From Bosea vestrisii (GTDB lineage Bacteria; Pseudomonadota; Alphaproteobacteria; Rhizobiales; Beijerinckiaceae), in the NCBI RefSeq assembly GCF_030144325.1, contig NZ_CP126307.1:4492001-4556000 (forward strand): 64,000 nt of DNA, written 5' to 3'. Position 1 is the stretch's first letter; each line of letters opens with the position of its first letter. The translations under genes were made by a program, and so were the position numbers. The notes under the pieces are model-generated. The model had not been told where the DNA came from. It did not search any database and saw nothing but the letters and a program-made list of their open reading frames with translations. Below are positions 35,337 through 43,295 of this stretch, one piece after another.

Positions 35337-36142
35337 GGCTTGCTCCGTTCGAGCTTTGTGGCGGCGGCGAGCGCCGCCTCGATCATGGTGGAAAGGGTGG
35401 CTTGCAGGCTGGCGGCCTTGGCGGGCGCGAAGGCCCAGGGCGCGGTTTCATCGTCGAGATAGGCCGAGAGCGCGATCTCCATCTGGAGCGCGTGCACGTG
35501 GTCCGCCGGGCGGCCGTAATGCCTGGTGATCCAGCCACCCTTGAAGCGGCCGTTGACCACCTGTGTGAAGGCGCCGCCGGCCATCGCCGCAGCAGCCGCA
35601 GCCTCGACGGAAGGCGCAGTGCTCGCGCCTGAATTGGTGCCGAGATTGAGCGTCGGCAGCGAGCCCGGAAACAGGCGCGGGATCACCGACTTGATCGAAT
35701 GGCAGTCCCAGAGCAGGCAGAAGCCGTGCTGCGCCCTGGCGTGTTCGATCTCGGCGGCGAGGGCGTCGTGATAGGGCTGGAAATAGGCCTCGCGCCGGCG
35801 GGCGATCTCGGCCTCGTCGGGATTGGTCTGCCAGATCGGCGCGCCGTCGAAGGTCGTGGTCGGCACGAGCTCGGTCGTCGCCTGGCCGGGATAGAGCGAG
35901 ACGCCGGCCGGGTCGCGATTGAGGTCGATGACGAAGCGCGAGAGCTGTGCTTCGACGATGCTCGGCTGGAAGCGCTCGGTAAAGGCGTAGAGCTGGCGCA
36001 TATGCCAGTCGGTGTCCTCGACCAGCTTTCCGCGCGCATTGAGCTGCGCCGCGACCTCGGCCGGCAGGCCGGTGCCGGGATGTGGCATCGACAGGACGAG
36101 CGGCGACGAGGCGCGGCTAACGCTGACGGTGGGGCTGCTCAT
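35333..36142 (-). CDS. hutG: N-formylglutamate deformylase
   Basis: This 269-residue zinc enzyme hydrolyses N-formyl-L-glutamate to glutamate and formate, the last step of the five-step histidine pathway. It has the family motifs LVLSMPHPGTGLP, DTDWHMRQLY, RFVIDLNRDPAGVSLYPG and LLWDCHSIKSVIPRLFPG. Its presence together with HutF shows the route through formimidoylglutamate deiminase rather than formiminoglutamase. It overlaps hutH and hutU by 4 nt each. Confidence 0.96.
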   Translation of the reverse strand: MSSPTVSVSRASSPLVLSMPHPGTGLPAEVAAQLNARGKLVEDTDWHMRQLYAFTERFQPSIVEAQLSRFVIDLNRDPAGVSLYPGQATTELVPTTTFDGAPIWQTNPDEAEIARRREAYFQPYHDALAAEIEHARAQHGFCLLWDCHSIKSVIPRLFPGSLPTLNLGTNSGASTAPSVEAAAAAAMAGGAFTQVVNGRFKGGWITRHYGRPADHVHALQMEIALSAYLDDETAPWAFAPAKAASLQATLSTMIEAALAAATKLERSKP

Positions 36143-37665
36143 GCGGAGAGCTCCGCGAAGCTGTCGACCCCCGCCGCCTTGCCGAGGGCGCCCGAGAGCA
36201 CGAGCTCCGTCGCTGCCGCAAGGTCGGGCGCGAGATAGCGGTCTTCGGTCAGCGGCGCGATTTTTCCGCGGATCAGCGCCAGCACCGGCTCGAGTCGCGG
36301 CGAGGTCTTCATCGGCCGGTGATGCTCGATCGCCTCGGCGGCGGCCATCAATTCGACAGCGATGATGCTCGCCGCGTTCTTCGCCATCTCGATCAGGCGG
36401 AAGGCACCATGCGTCGCCATCGAGACATGGTCTTCCTGATTGGCCGAGGTCGGGATGGTGTCGACCGACGCCGGATAGGCCCTCTGCTTGTTCTCGGAGG
36501 CCAGCGCGGCGGCGGTCACTTGCGCGATCATGAAGCCGGAGTTGAGGCCGGCATCACGGGCGAGGAAGGGCGGCAGGCCGCTCATGACGGGATCGACCAG
36601 CAGCGCGATGCGGCGCTCGGCGAGGTTGCCGATCTCGCAGACCGCCATCGCCAGCATATCGGCGGCGAAGGCGACCGGCTCGGCGTGGAAATTGCCGCCC
36701 GAGACGATCTCGCCGGGCCCGAGCACCAGCGGGTTGTCGGTGACGGCGTTGGCCTCGATCGCGAGCGTCGCGGCGACGTTGGCGAGCAGGTCGCGCACCG
36801 CGCCCATCACCTGCGGCTGGCAGCGCAGCGAGTAGGGGTCCTGAACCTTGGAATCGCCGAAGCGGTGGCTCTCGCGGATTTCGCTGCCGGCGATCAACTG
36901 CAGCAGCAATGCTGCGACCTTGATCTGGCCGGGCTGACCGCGCAGCGCCTGGATGCGCGGATCGAACGGCGTGTCGGAGCCCTTGAGGGCATCGACCGAG
37001 AGCGCGCCGGCGATCAGCGCGGCGTCGAAGACGCGGGCGATGCTGGTGAGCCCGGTCAGCGCCAGCGAGGCCGAGACCTGCGTGCCGTTGATCAGCGCAA
37101 GGCCTTCCTTGGCGCCGAGCGCCAGCGGCGCCTGGCCGATGCGCTTCAGCGCCTCGGCTGCCGGCAGCACTTCGCCTTTCAGCCTGATTTCGCCGACGCC
37201 CATCAGCGCGGCGGTGAGATGCGCGAGCGGGGCGAGATCGCCGGAGGCGCCGACCGAGCCCTTGGCCGGCACGACCGGCAGCGCGCCGGCTTTCAGCGCG
37301 CCGATCAGCGCCTCGACCACGACGAGGCGGACACCGGACGCGCCGCGGGCCAGGCTCGCCGCTTTCATGGCGAGGATCAGGGAAACGACCTCGTCCGGCA
37401 AAGCAGGGCCGGTGCCGACCGCATGCGAGAGGATGAGATTGCGCTGCAGCTTGGCGAGGTCGTTGTCGGCAATGCGGACGCTGGCGAGCTTGCCGAAGCC
37501 GGTGTTGACGCCATAGGTCACGGTGCCGGCGGCGACGATGTCGTCGACGATCGCCTGCGCGGCGGCGATGGCGCCGGTCTGGGTCAGGGTGACGGTGGCG
37601 CCGTCGAGGACATGGCGCCAGTCGGCGAGGCGGGCCTCGCCGGGAGTGAGAGAGAGCGTGGTCAT
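36139..37665 (-). CDS. hutH: Histidine ammonia-lyase
   Basis: This 508-residue enzyme deaminates L-histidine to urocanate. The triad that self-condenses to the MIO cofactor, Ala-Ser-Gly, sits at about residues 140-142 in GSVGASGDLAPLAHL. Other family blocks are YGVNTGFGKLA near the N-terminus, NGTQVSASLAL and ENKQRAYPASVDTIPTSANQED. Length is typical. Start and stop overlap hutI and hutG by 4 nt, giving a tightly coupled operon. Confidence 0.98.
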   Translation of the reverse strand: MTTLSLTPGEARLADWRHVLDGATVTLTQTGAIAAAQAIVDDIVAAGTVTYGVNTGFGKLASVRIADNDLAKLQRNLILSHAVGTGPALPDEVVSLILAMKAASLARGASGVRLVVVEALIGALKAGALPVVPAKGSVGASGDLAPLAHLTAALMGVGEIRLKGEVLPAAEALKRIGQAPLALGAKEGLALINGTQVSASLALTGLTSIARVFDAALIAGALSVDALKGSDTPFDPRIQALRGQPGQIKVAALLLQLIAGSEIRESHRFGDSKVQDPYSLRCQPQVMGAVRDLLANVAATLAIEANAVTDNPLVLGPGEIVSGGNFHAEPVAFAADMLAMAVCEIGNLAERRIALLVDPVMSGLPPFLARDAGLNSGFMIAQVTAAALASENKQRAYPASVDTIPTSANQEDHVSMATHGAFRLIEMAKNAASIIAVELMAAAEAIEHHRPMKTSPRLEPVLALIRGKIAPLTEDRYLAPDLAAATELVLSGALGKAAGVDSFAELSA

Positions 37666-38885
37666 TGTCCGTTCCGGATGCGGGCGTGAAGCGGGTTGAA
37701 GCCGATGCGATAAGCGAGCTCGGCCGGGCGCTCGATCTCCCAGATTGCGAGATCGCAGGCCTTGCCGGCTTCGAGCGTGCCGATCTCGTCCTGGAGGCCG
37801 AGGGCGCGGGCGGCATTCCGGGTCATGCCGGCCAGCGCCTCCTCAGGCGTCAGCCGGAACAAGGTGCAGCCCATGTTCATGGTCAGCAGCGGCGAGGTCA
37901 GCGGCGAGGTGCCGGGATTGGCGTCGGTGGCGAGCGCGATCGGCACGCCGTGCTGGCGCAGCAGTTCGATCGGCGGCTTTTGTGTCTCGCGCAGGAAGTA
38001 GAAGGCGCCGGGCAGCACCACCGCGACGGTGCCGGCCCTGGCCATGGCAATGACGCCGGCCTCGTCGAGATGCTCGAGATGGTCGGCCGAGAGGGCGCCG
38101 AAGCTGGCTGCCAGCGCTGCGCCGCCAAGATTGGAGAGCTGCTCGGCATGGATCTTGACGGCCAGGCCCTTCGCCTTGGCCGCGGTGAAGACGCGAGCGG
38201 TCTCCTCGGGCGAAAAGGCGATGCCCTCGCAGAAGACGTCGACGGCGTCGGCGAGGTTTTGCTCCGCGATGGCGTCGAGCATCGGCCCGCAGACGAGGTC
38301 GATGTAGTCGCCGGAACGGCCTTTGAATTCGGCCGGCACGGCATGGGCGCCGAGGAAGGTGGCCTGCACTCCGACCGGACGCTCGCGCCCGAGCCGGCGG
38401 GCGACGGCGAGGACCTTGACCTCGCTCTCGGTGTCGAGCCCGTAGCCCGACTTGATCTCGACGGTGGTGACGCCCTCGGCGATCAGGGCGGCGAGGCGCT
38501 TGTCGGCGCTGGCGAAGAGCTGATCTTCGCTTGCCGCGCGCGTCGCCTTGACGCTGGAGACGATGCCGCCCCCCGCGCGGGCGATCTCTTCATAGCTCGC
38601 GCCCTTGAGGCGCAATTCGAACTCGTTGGCACGATCGCCGCCATAGACGAGATGGGTGTGGCAATCGATCAGCCCGGGTGTGATCCAGCGGCCCTCGCAA
38701 TCGATCACCTCGGCGCTGCCGAAGGAGGGCGCCTCGGCACGTGGGCCGGCGAAGACGATGCGGCTGTCGCGGGCAATGACGGTGCCGTCCTCGATCGCGC
38801 CATAGGGTGTGCCTGCATCGGCCGCCATGGTCGCGAGCCGTGCGTTGGTCCACACTCGTCCGCTGGGGGAAAGGGTCGCCGCCAC
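37662..38885 (-). CDS. hutI: Imidazolonepropionase
   Basis: This 407-residue amidohydrolase opens 4-imidazolone-5-propionate to N-formimidoyl-L-glutamate. Metal-binding DCHTHLVYGG and the blocks GVTTVEIKSGYGLD, FLGAHAVPAEFKGR, ALATDANPGTSP match the family. I choose the GTG at 38885 because GAGAGGAGG lies directly upstream; an in-frame extension to 39005 would run through both operators. It is the first gene of the leftward hut operon and its promoter region carries the paired palindromic boxes. Confidence 0.95.
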   Translation of the reverse strand: MAATLSPSGRVWTNARLATMAADAGTPYGAIEDGTVIARDSRIVFAGPRAEAPSFGSAEVIDCEGRWITPGLIDCHTHLVYGGDRANEFELRLKGASYEEIARAGGGIVSSVKATRAASEDQLFASADKRLAALIAEGVTTVEIKSGYGLDTESEVKVLAVARRLGRERPVGVQATFLGAHAVPAEFKGRSGDYIDLVCGPMLDAIAEQNLADAVDVFCEGIAFSPEETARVFTAAKAKGLAVKIHAEQLSNLGGAALAASFGALSADHLEHLDEAGVIAMARAGTVAVVLPGAFYFLRETQKPPIELLRQHGVPIALATDANPGTSPLTSPLLTMNMGCTLFRLTPEEALAGMTRNAARALGLQDEIGTLEAGKACDLAIWEIERPAELAYRIGFNPLHARIRNGQ

Positions 38886-38929
38886 GTCGCCTCCTCTCGA
38901 CTTAATCTGCCTTGTGGCTATGCTAGACA

Positions 38930-38944
38930 ATTGCATATGCAAAT
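38930..38944. promoter_or_regulatory. hut operator box 1 (TTGCATATGCAA)
   Basis: ATTGCATATGCAAAT contains the perfect 12-bp palindrome TTGCATATGCAA and is the exact inverted copy of box 2, 25 nt away centre to centre. It lies between hutI and the divergent hutF. With a GntR/HutC gene at the end of the hutF operon, this is the expected repressor site. Confidence 0.8.
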
Positions 38945-38954
38945 AGCAAGCTTC

Positions 38955-38969
38955 ATTTGCATATGCAAT
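38955..38969. promoter_or_regulatory. hut operator box 2 (TTGCATATGCAA)
   Basis: ATTTGCATATGCAAT is the inverted copy of box 1. It ends 17 nt before the GTG start of hutF. An ATG inside the palindrome is in frame with hutF but lacks a ribosome binding site. Two boxes about two and a half helical turns apart may bind two HutC dimers controlling both directions. Confidence 0.8.
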
Positions 38970-38986
38970 TAAAGAGGGACGCCAGC

Positions 38987-40354
38987 GTGACCGGACATAC
39001 GACACTGCATCTCGCCCAGGCGCTGCTGCCCGAGGGCTTCGCCGAGAACGTCACGCTGACGCTCGATCATGGAACGATCATGTCGGTCGCGGCGGGGCAG
39101 GCGGCGCCTGCTGGCGCGACGAAGCTCGCCGGCCTCGCGCTGCCCGGCCTGCCCAATCTGCACAGCCACACCTTCCAGCGCGGCATGGCGGGCCTCGCCG
39201 AGCGCCGCGGCGCCTCCGAAGATTCCTTCTGGACCTGGCGCGAGGTGATGTACCGCTTCCTCGACCGCTTGAGCCCCGACGATGTCCAGGCGATCGCCGC
39301 CCAGGCCATGGTCGAGATGCTGGAGGGTGGTTTCACCGCGCTCGCCGAGTTCCATTACCTCCACCACGACAAGGACGGCCGCGCCTATGGCGACATCGCC
39401 GCGATGGGCGCTGCGATCGCGGCGGCGTCCGAGGAGACCGGCATTGGCCTGACCCTGCTGCCGGTATTCTATCGCTACGGCAATTTCGGCAGCGCGCCGG
39501 CCGCGCCGGGCCAGCGCCGCTTCCTCAACGATCGCGACGCTTATGCGCGCCTGATCGAGGGCAGCGAGAAGGCGGTCGCAAGCCTGCCGGATGCCCGCGT
39601 CGGCCTCGCGCCGCATTCGCTGCGGGCAGTTGCACTCGAAGACCTCGGCTGGCTCACGCAGTTGCGCCAGGACGTGCCGCTGCACATCCATGTCGCCGAG
39701 CAGACCCGCGAGGTTGAGGACAGCCTCGCCATCACCGGCCGCCGCCCGGTCGAGCTGCTCATGCAGAACGTCGCGGTGAACGAGCGCTGGTGCCTGATCC
39801 ACGCGACGCATCTGAGCGATGCCGAGCGCGATGCGATGGCGCTCTCCGGCGCTGTCGCGGGCCTGTGCCCGATCACCGAGGCCAATCTCGGCGACGGCAT
39901 TTTCGACGGCGTGCGCTACCGCGAGACGGGCGGGCGCATCGGTGTCGGCAGCGATTCCAATGTCGAGATCGGCGCCGGTGGCGAATTGCGCCTTCTCGAA
40001 TATTCGCAGCGCCTGCGGGATCGGCGGCGGGCGCTCTGGGCTGAAGCTGGCGTCTCGGCTGGCTTGAGGCTCTGGCAGGACGCCTGCGCCGGCGGCGCGC
40101 AGGCTTGCGGACGCAGCATCGGCGCGATTGCGGTCGGCCATCGCGCTGACCTCGTCACGCTCGATGCCGAGCATCCCGCCATCGTCGGCAAGGCTGGCGA
40201 CTTCGCCCTCGACAGCGCCATCTTCGCCGCTCCCGCTTTGCCGGTCGCGGAGGTCGTCGTCGGTGGAAAGCCTGTGGTCAGCGCCGGCCGGCACATTGAC
40301 CGCGCCCGCATCGCTGCCCGCTATGGCAAGGTGATCCGAAATCTCCTCAGCTGA
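38987..40354 (+). CDS. hutF: Formimidoylglutamate deiminase
   Basis: This 455-residue amidohydrolase converts N-formimidoyl-L-glutamate to N-formyl-L-glutamate and ammonia. Metal ligands are in LPNLHSHTFQRGM; further motifs are FTALAEFHYLHHD, PLHIHVAEQTREVED, RWCLIHATHL and GSDSNVEIGAGGELRLLEYSQRL. I choose the GTG at 38987 with GAGGGA upstream; the ATG at 38963 falls inside operator box 2 and has no ribosome binding site. It heads the rightward hutF-hutC operon. Confidence 0.93.
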   Translation: MTGHTTLHLAQALLPEGFAENVTLTLDHGTIMSVAAGQAAPAGATKLAGLALPGLPNLHSHTFQRGMAGLAERRGASEDSFWTWREVMYRFLDRLSPDDVQAIAAQAMVEMLEGGFTALAEFHYLHHDKDGRAYGDIAAMGAAIAAASEETGIGLTLLPVFYRYGNFGSAPAAPGQRRFLNDRDAYARLIEGSEKAVASLPDARVGLAPHSLRAVALEDLGWLTQLRQDVPLHIHVAEQTREVEDSLAITGRRPVELLMQNVAVNERWCLIHATHLSDAERDAMALSGAVAGLCPITEANLGDGIFDGVRYRETGGRIGVGSDSNVEIGAGGELRLLEYSQRLRDRRRALWAEAGVSAGLRLWQDACAGGAQACGRSIGAIAVGHRADLVTLDAEHPAIVGKAGDFALDSAIFAAPALPVAEVVVGGKPVVSAGRHIDRARIAARYGKVIRNLLS

Positions 40355-40368
40355 GCCTCAGGGAGCCC

Positions 40369-41118
40369 ATGTCAGCCACTCAGATCGATGCCGTGGCGCT
40401 GGATGGAGCCGGTCCGCTCTATGACCAGATTCGTCGCGCCGTCCGCGATCTGATCCTGGCCGGGACCTGGCCGCCGGGCACGGCGGTGCCGCCCGAGCAT
40501 GCGCTGATGGAGCGTCTTGGCGCCTCGCGCATGACCGTGCATCGGGCTCTCGCGCAGCTTGCCCGCGAGGGACTGATCACGCGCCGGCGCCGCTCGGGCA
40601 CGATCGTCGCGAGCCCGCCGGCAAGCCATGCGATGCTCGACATCCTCTCGATCCCGCAGGAGGTTCGCGAACTCGGGCAGGCCTACAGCTATCGCATCCT
40701 GCAACGGCGTGACGGCAAGGCGCAGCGCGAGGTTGCGACGCGCTTCGAACTTCGCCGCTCCGTGGAGATCACGCACCTGACTTTGCTACACTTCGCCGAT
40801 GGCAGGCCGCATGTGCTGGAGGACCGGGTGATCCACCTTGCCACGCTGCCGCAGGTCCTGGAGGAGAGCTTCACCGAGACACCGCCCGGCGACTGGCTCC
40901 TCCAGAACAGCCTGTGGTCGCAGGCGGAGCATGCAATCAGCGCCATCGCGGCGGAGCTGCAGGAAGCGGAGCTGCTGAAGATCGATGCAGGCGAGCCCTG
41001 CCTCTTGGTCGAGCGCCGGACCTGGAACCAGTCCGAGCCGATCACCGCCGTGCGGTTGCTCTATCCCGGCGGTCGTCACCGCTTCGTCGGGCGCTTCGGG
41101 CCTTATGGGGCGGTTTGA
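40369..41118 (+). CDS. hutC: Histidine utilisation repressor HutC (GntR family)
   Basis: This 249-residue protein has a GntR winged HTH (about residues 15-80: LYDQIRRAVRDLIL, LMERLGASRMTVHRALAQLAREGLI) and a UTRA ligand domain (about 95-240) with the HutC-typical SYRILQRRDGKAQ and ENSLWSQAEH-like region. HutC proteins respond to urocanate. It lies 14 nt after hutF, so repressor and pathway are induced together. The two TTGCATATGCAA boxes upstream of hutF are its likely targets. Confidence 0.93.
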   Translation: MSATQIDAVALDGAGPLYDQIRRAVRDLILAGTWPPGTAVPPEHALMERLGASRMTVHRALAQLAREGLITRRRRSGTIVASPPASHAMLDILSIPQEVRELGQAYSYRILQRRDGKAQREVATRFELRRSVEITHLTLLHFADGRPHVLEDRVIHLATLPQVLEESFTETPPGDWLLQNSLWSQAEHAISAIAAELQEAELLKIDAGEPCLLVERRTWNQSEPITAVRLLYPGGRHRFVGRFGPYGAV

Positions 41119-41121
41119 CAT

Positions 41122-41150
41122 GCGAATGGCGGGTGATTGCCGCCATTCGC
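41122..41150. terminator. Bidirectional hairpin between hutC and the lipoprotein gene
   Basis: A perfect 11-bp stem (GCGAATGGCGG and its complement) with a 7-nt loop lies 3 nt after the hutC stop and 13 nt from the stop of the convergent gene. A GCTGTTGCGTTTG tail follows on the plus strand. Confidence 0.6.
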
Positions 41151-41163
41151 GCTGTTGCGTTTG

Positions 41164-41430
41164 TCAGCAGGCGTAGCGGACGCGCCGGCCCCACTCGTCG
41201 CGGCCGTAGCAGATCTGATCCGGCGAGGTCGCATTGCCGATGATGGCGCCGCCGGCGCCGCCGATCGCAGCGCCCGCCAGCGCGCCGCCGGCACGGCCTG
41301 TCGCGGCGCCGCCGATGAGGGCGCCCGCGCCGGCGCCGATCACCGCGCCGGTGGCTGTTCTCTCTTCGCGGGGCGTGCAGGCGCCGAGCGCGGCCACCGC
41401 AGCGGTTACCAGTAGAAGCTTCTTCATCAT
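41164..41430 (-). CDS. Small glycine-zipper lipoprotein
   Basis: This 88-residue protein has a lipoprotein signal (KKLLLVTAAVAALGAC) with Cys after a LGA-type lipobox. Next come repeated Gly-zipper segments (GAVIGAGAGALIGGAATGRAGGALAGAAIGGAGGAIIG, read as GxxxG repeats over about residues 27-65) and a C-terminal YGRDEWGRRVRYAC tail. Similar glycine-zipper lipoproteins sit in the outer membrane of many Proteobacteria; their role is unclear. Start is ATG 41430 or 41427, preceded by GGAAGGAA. Confidence 0.8.
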   Translation of the reverse strand: MMKKLLLVTAAVAALGACTPREERTATGAVIGAGAGALIGGAATGRAGGALAGAAIGGAGGAIIGNATSPDQICYGRDEWGRRVRYAC

Positions 41431-41712
41431 AGGACGTTCCTTCCCTTCATGGCGAGTTCCGGCGGCATCGCGGCGCGACATGCAAGAACGAACTTGCAAA
41501 GGGGCCGTCGGCATCCTCGTGTGGTTGTCGCGGGTCGTGCGGCAGCGCCTCCCTGGCGATCGCTTGCCGCCTGAAGCGTGTCGGCTGAAGCCGCACGCTC
41601 AATCCACCCTCAAACCGTGCTGGCCGGCATTTGTTCCGCACCTGCCCCGTGTGAGCCGTCGCGGCTGTCGGGGTCCCGTCTGAACGGCACGATCTTTTTG
41701 TCTTTCGCGTTG
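41431..41712. other. Gene-free stretch between the lipoprotein and the PRC-barrel gene
   Basis: Nothing convincing is visible here apart from the leader of the leftward lipoprotein gene at its left end. Short open frames lack ribosome binding sites and recognisable products. The stress-type promoter at 41713 lies just beyond its right end. Confidence 0.5.
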
Positions 41713-41737
41713 GGAACCCGGTTGCTCCCATCGGGTT
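41713..41737 (+). promoter_or_regulatory. EcfG (general stress sigma factor) promoter-like site before the PRC-barrel gene
   Basis: GGAAC-N16-GGTT matches the alphaproteobacterial EcfG promoter consensus GGAAC-N16/17-cGTT, with one -10 mismatch. It lies about 55 nt upstream of the ATG at 41792, a suitable distance for the transcription start. Confidence 0.5.
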
Positions 41738-41791
41738 GATGGAACGAGCCGGCTCGATGGTCGGCCCAATAAGCTATTTATGGAGGGACCG

Positions 41792-42175
41792 ATGAGCGCT
41801 ACGATGACCGCAGCCTCTCACGCCGCCAACCCGCTGATCGCCGGCGCTCGTGTTGCCGGAACCGAAGTCTACAACACCGCCGCTGAGCATCTCGGCTCGA
41901 TCTATGACGTCATGCTCGACAAGGCGACCGGCAAGGTCGCCTACGCGATCATGTCCTTCGGCGGCTTCCTCGGCCTGGGTGAGAAGTACCACCCGATCCC
42001 GTGGAGCATGCTCGACTACGACGTCGAGAAGGGTGGTTATGTCGTGCCGTTGACCCGCGAGAAGCTCGAAGCCGCCCCGATGTACGGCGCCGATGGCGAG
42101 CCTGACTGGCACGACAAGGAATACGGCAAGCGGGTGCACGATTACTACGGCACGATGCCGTATTGGATGATGTGA
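41792..42175 (+). CDS. PRC-barrel domain protein
   Basis: This 127-residue protein has a PRC-barrel (about residues 15-85: LIAGARVAGTEVYNTAAEHLGSIYDVMLDKATGKVAYAIMSFGGFLG), related to the photosynthetic reaction-centre H-subunit and RimM barrel. It is followed by a charged tail ending MPYWMM. Stand-alone PRC-barrel proteins are commonly part of the general stress response in this group. GGAGGG before the ATG at 41792 sets the start; the ATG at 41780 is part of that site. A stress-type promoter precedes it and a strong terminator follows. Confidence 0.9.
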   Translation: MSATMTAASHAANPLIAGARVAGTEVYNTAAEHLGSIYDVMLDKATGKVAYAIMSFGGFLGLGEKYHPIPWSMLDYDVEKGGYVVPLTREKLEAAPMYGADGEPDWHDKEYGKRVHDYYGTMPYWMM

Positions 42176-42260
42176 GAGCGCGCCGCAGGGCCAGCGTTCC
42201 ACACAAAGGCGCAACTCGCGGCGGTCGCTATCCCCCCAGCCGGATCGTCGTGATTGCGTG

Positions 42261-42290
42261 GTGCGGGCCGAAAGGCCCGCACCTTTTTTT
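42261..42290 (+). terminator. Rho-independent terminator after the PRC-barrel gene
   Basis: A perfect 9-bp GC stem (GTGCGGGCC and its complement) with a 4-nt loop is followed by CTTTTTTT. It is the clearest terminator in the window. Confidence 0.9.
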
Positions 42291-42304
42291 GGGCTGCCTC
42301 ACCG

Positions 42305-42329
42305 GGAACCTCGGCAGGAGCTGCGCGTC
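42305..42329 (+). promoter_or_regulatory. Weak EcfG promoter-like site before the transglutaminase operon
   Basis: GGAAC-N16-CGTC matches the EcfG consensus except for the last -10 base. It lies 69 nt upstream of the transglutaminase ATG, just after the terminator of the previous gene. Confidence 0.3.
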
Positions 42330-42397
42330 ATTGAGTGCCGGCTGGGCACCGCTCCCACCACGGTGGGCAACTCCCTTCGTGCATCATCGAGGTCATC

Positions 42398-43294
42398 ATG
42401 CACATTCGTTACGGCTACCGGATCGAGGTCGTCTGCGAGCAGCCGACCGCCCTGCTCACGCTGCTTGATATTCACCCCTCGCGCCGGCACGATCTGATCC
42501 GCCCGGACGAGATGCGCGTGGCGCCCGTCGTGGCCCGGCCTGCGCCGATCGAGATCAGCCAGCATCTCGATCCGTTCGGTAACATCTGTCGCCGTTTCAC
42601 CGCGCCGGCGGGCGGTGTCGTGCTCGCATGCGACGGCCTCATTCATGATAGCGGCGAGCCCGATGCGGCCGATCTCTCTGCCCGCGAGGCCATGCCGGCG
42701 GACTTGCCGGACGAGGTCCTGCCCTATCTGCTCGGCAGCCGCTATTGCGAGACCGACCGGCTGGCTGGCACCGCCTGGAGCCTGTTCGGCCAGGTCGAGC
42801 CGGGCTGGGCTCGCGTTCAGGCCGTGACCCAGTTCGTCCATAATCATATCAGCTTCGGTTACGCGTTCGCTCGCAACACCCGGACCGCAGCCGAGGCCTT
42901 CGAAGAGCGCATCGGTGTCTGCCGTGACTTCGCCCATCTCGCCATCGCCCTCTGCCGTTGCCTCAACATCCCGGCGCGGTATTGCAACGGCTATCTCGGC
43001 GATATCGGCGTCGTGCCCAACCCGGCGCCGATGGACTTCAACGCCTGGTTCGAGGTCTGGCTCGGCGGGCGCTGGCATACCTTCGACGCCCGCCACAACC
43101 AGCGCCGCATCGGCCGCATCGTCCTTGCTCGCGGTCGTGACGCGACCGATGTGCCGATGCTCACCTCCTTCGGTCCGCACTGGCTGCGGCGCTTCGAGGT
43201 GATCACCGAAGAGGTCGAGGAGGAGCTACTGCGGATTGCGCCGGCGGCGGCCCGCCTTGTTCCGGCCAAGAGAGACGCCCATATCGCCGCCTGA
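42398..43294 (+). CDS. Transglutaminase-like family protein
   Basis: This 298-residue protein has a bacterial transglutaminase N-terminal beta domain (about residues 1-100) and a transglutaminase-like core. The probable catalytic triad is Cys in GVCRDFAH (about 175), His in GRWHTFDAR (about 226) and Asp two residues on. Such proteins are thiol proteases or amide-bond enzymes; the substrate is unknown. GAGGT precedes the ATG at 42398. It is the first gene of a three-gene operon with a lipid kinase-like and a PAP2 protein, 1 nt from the next start. Confidence 0.88.
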   Translation: MHIRYGYRIEVVCEQPTALLTLLDIHPSRRHDLIRPDEMRVAPVVARPAPIEISQHLDPFGNICRRFTAPAGGVVLACDGLIHDSGEPDAADLSAREAMPADLPDEVLPYLLGSRYCETDRLAGTAWSLFGQVEPGWARVQAVTQFVHNHISFGYAFARNTRTAAEAFEERIGVCRDFAHLAIALCRCLNIPARYCNGYLGDIGVVPNPAPMDFNAWFEVWLGGRWHTFDARHNQRRIGRIVLARGRDATDVPMLTSFGPHWLRRFEVITEEVEEELLRIAPAAARLVPAKRDAHIAA

Positions 43295-43295
43295 C

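Noticed and set aside
38957..38986. Upstream start of hutF inside the operator (ATG at 38963)
   Set aside because: No ribosome binding site precedes it and it lies within the TTGCATATGCAA palindrome; the GTG at 38987 has GAGGGA upstream.
41497..41683. Possible small gene upstream of the PRC-barrel gene
   Set aside because: The frame is Arg/Pro/Cys-rich, lacks a ribosome binding site and has no recognisable feature.
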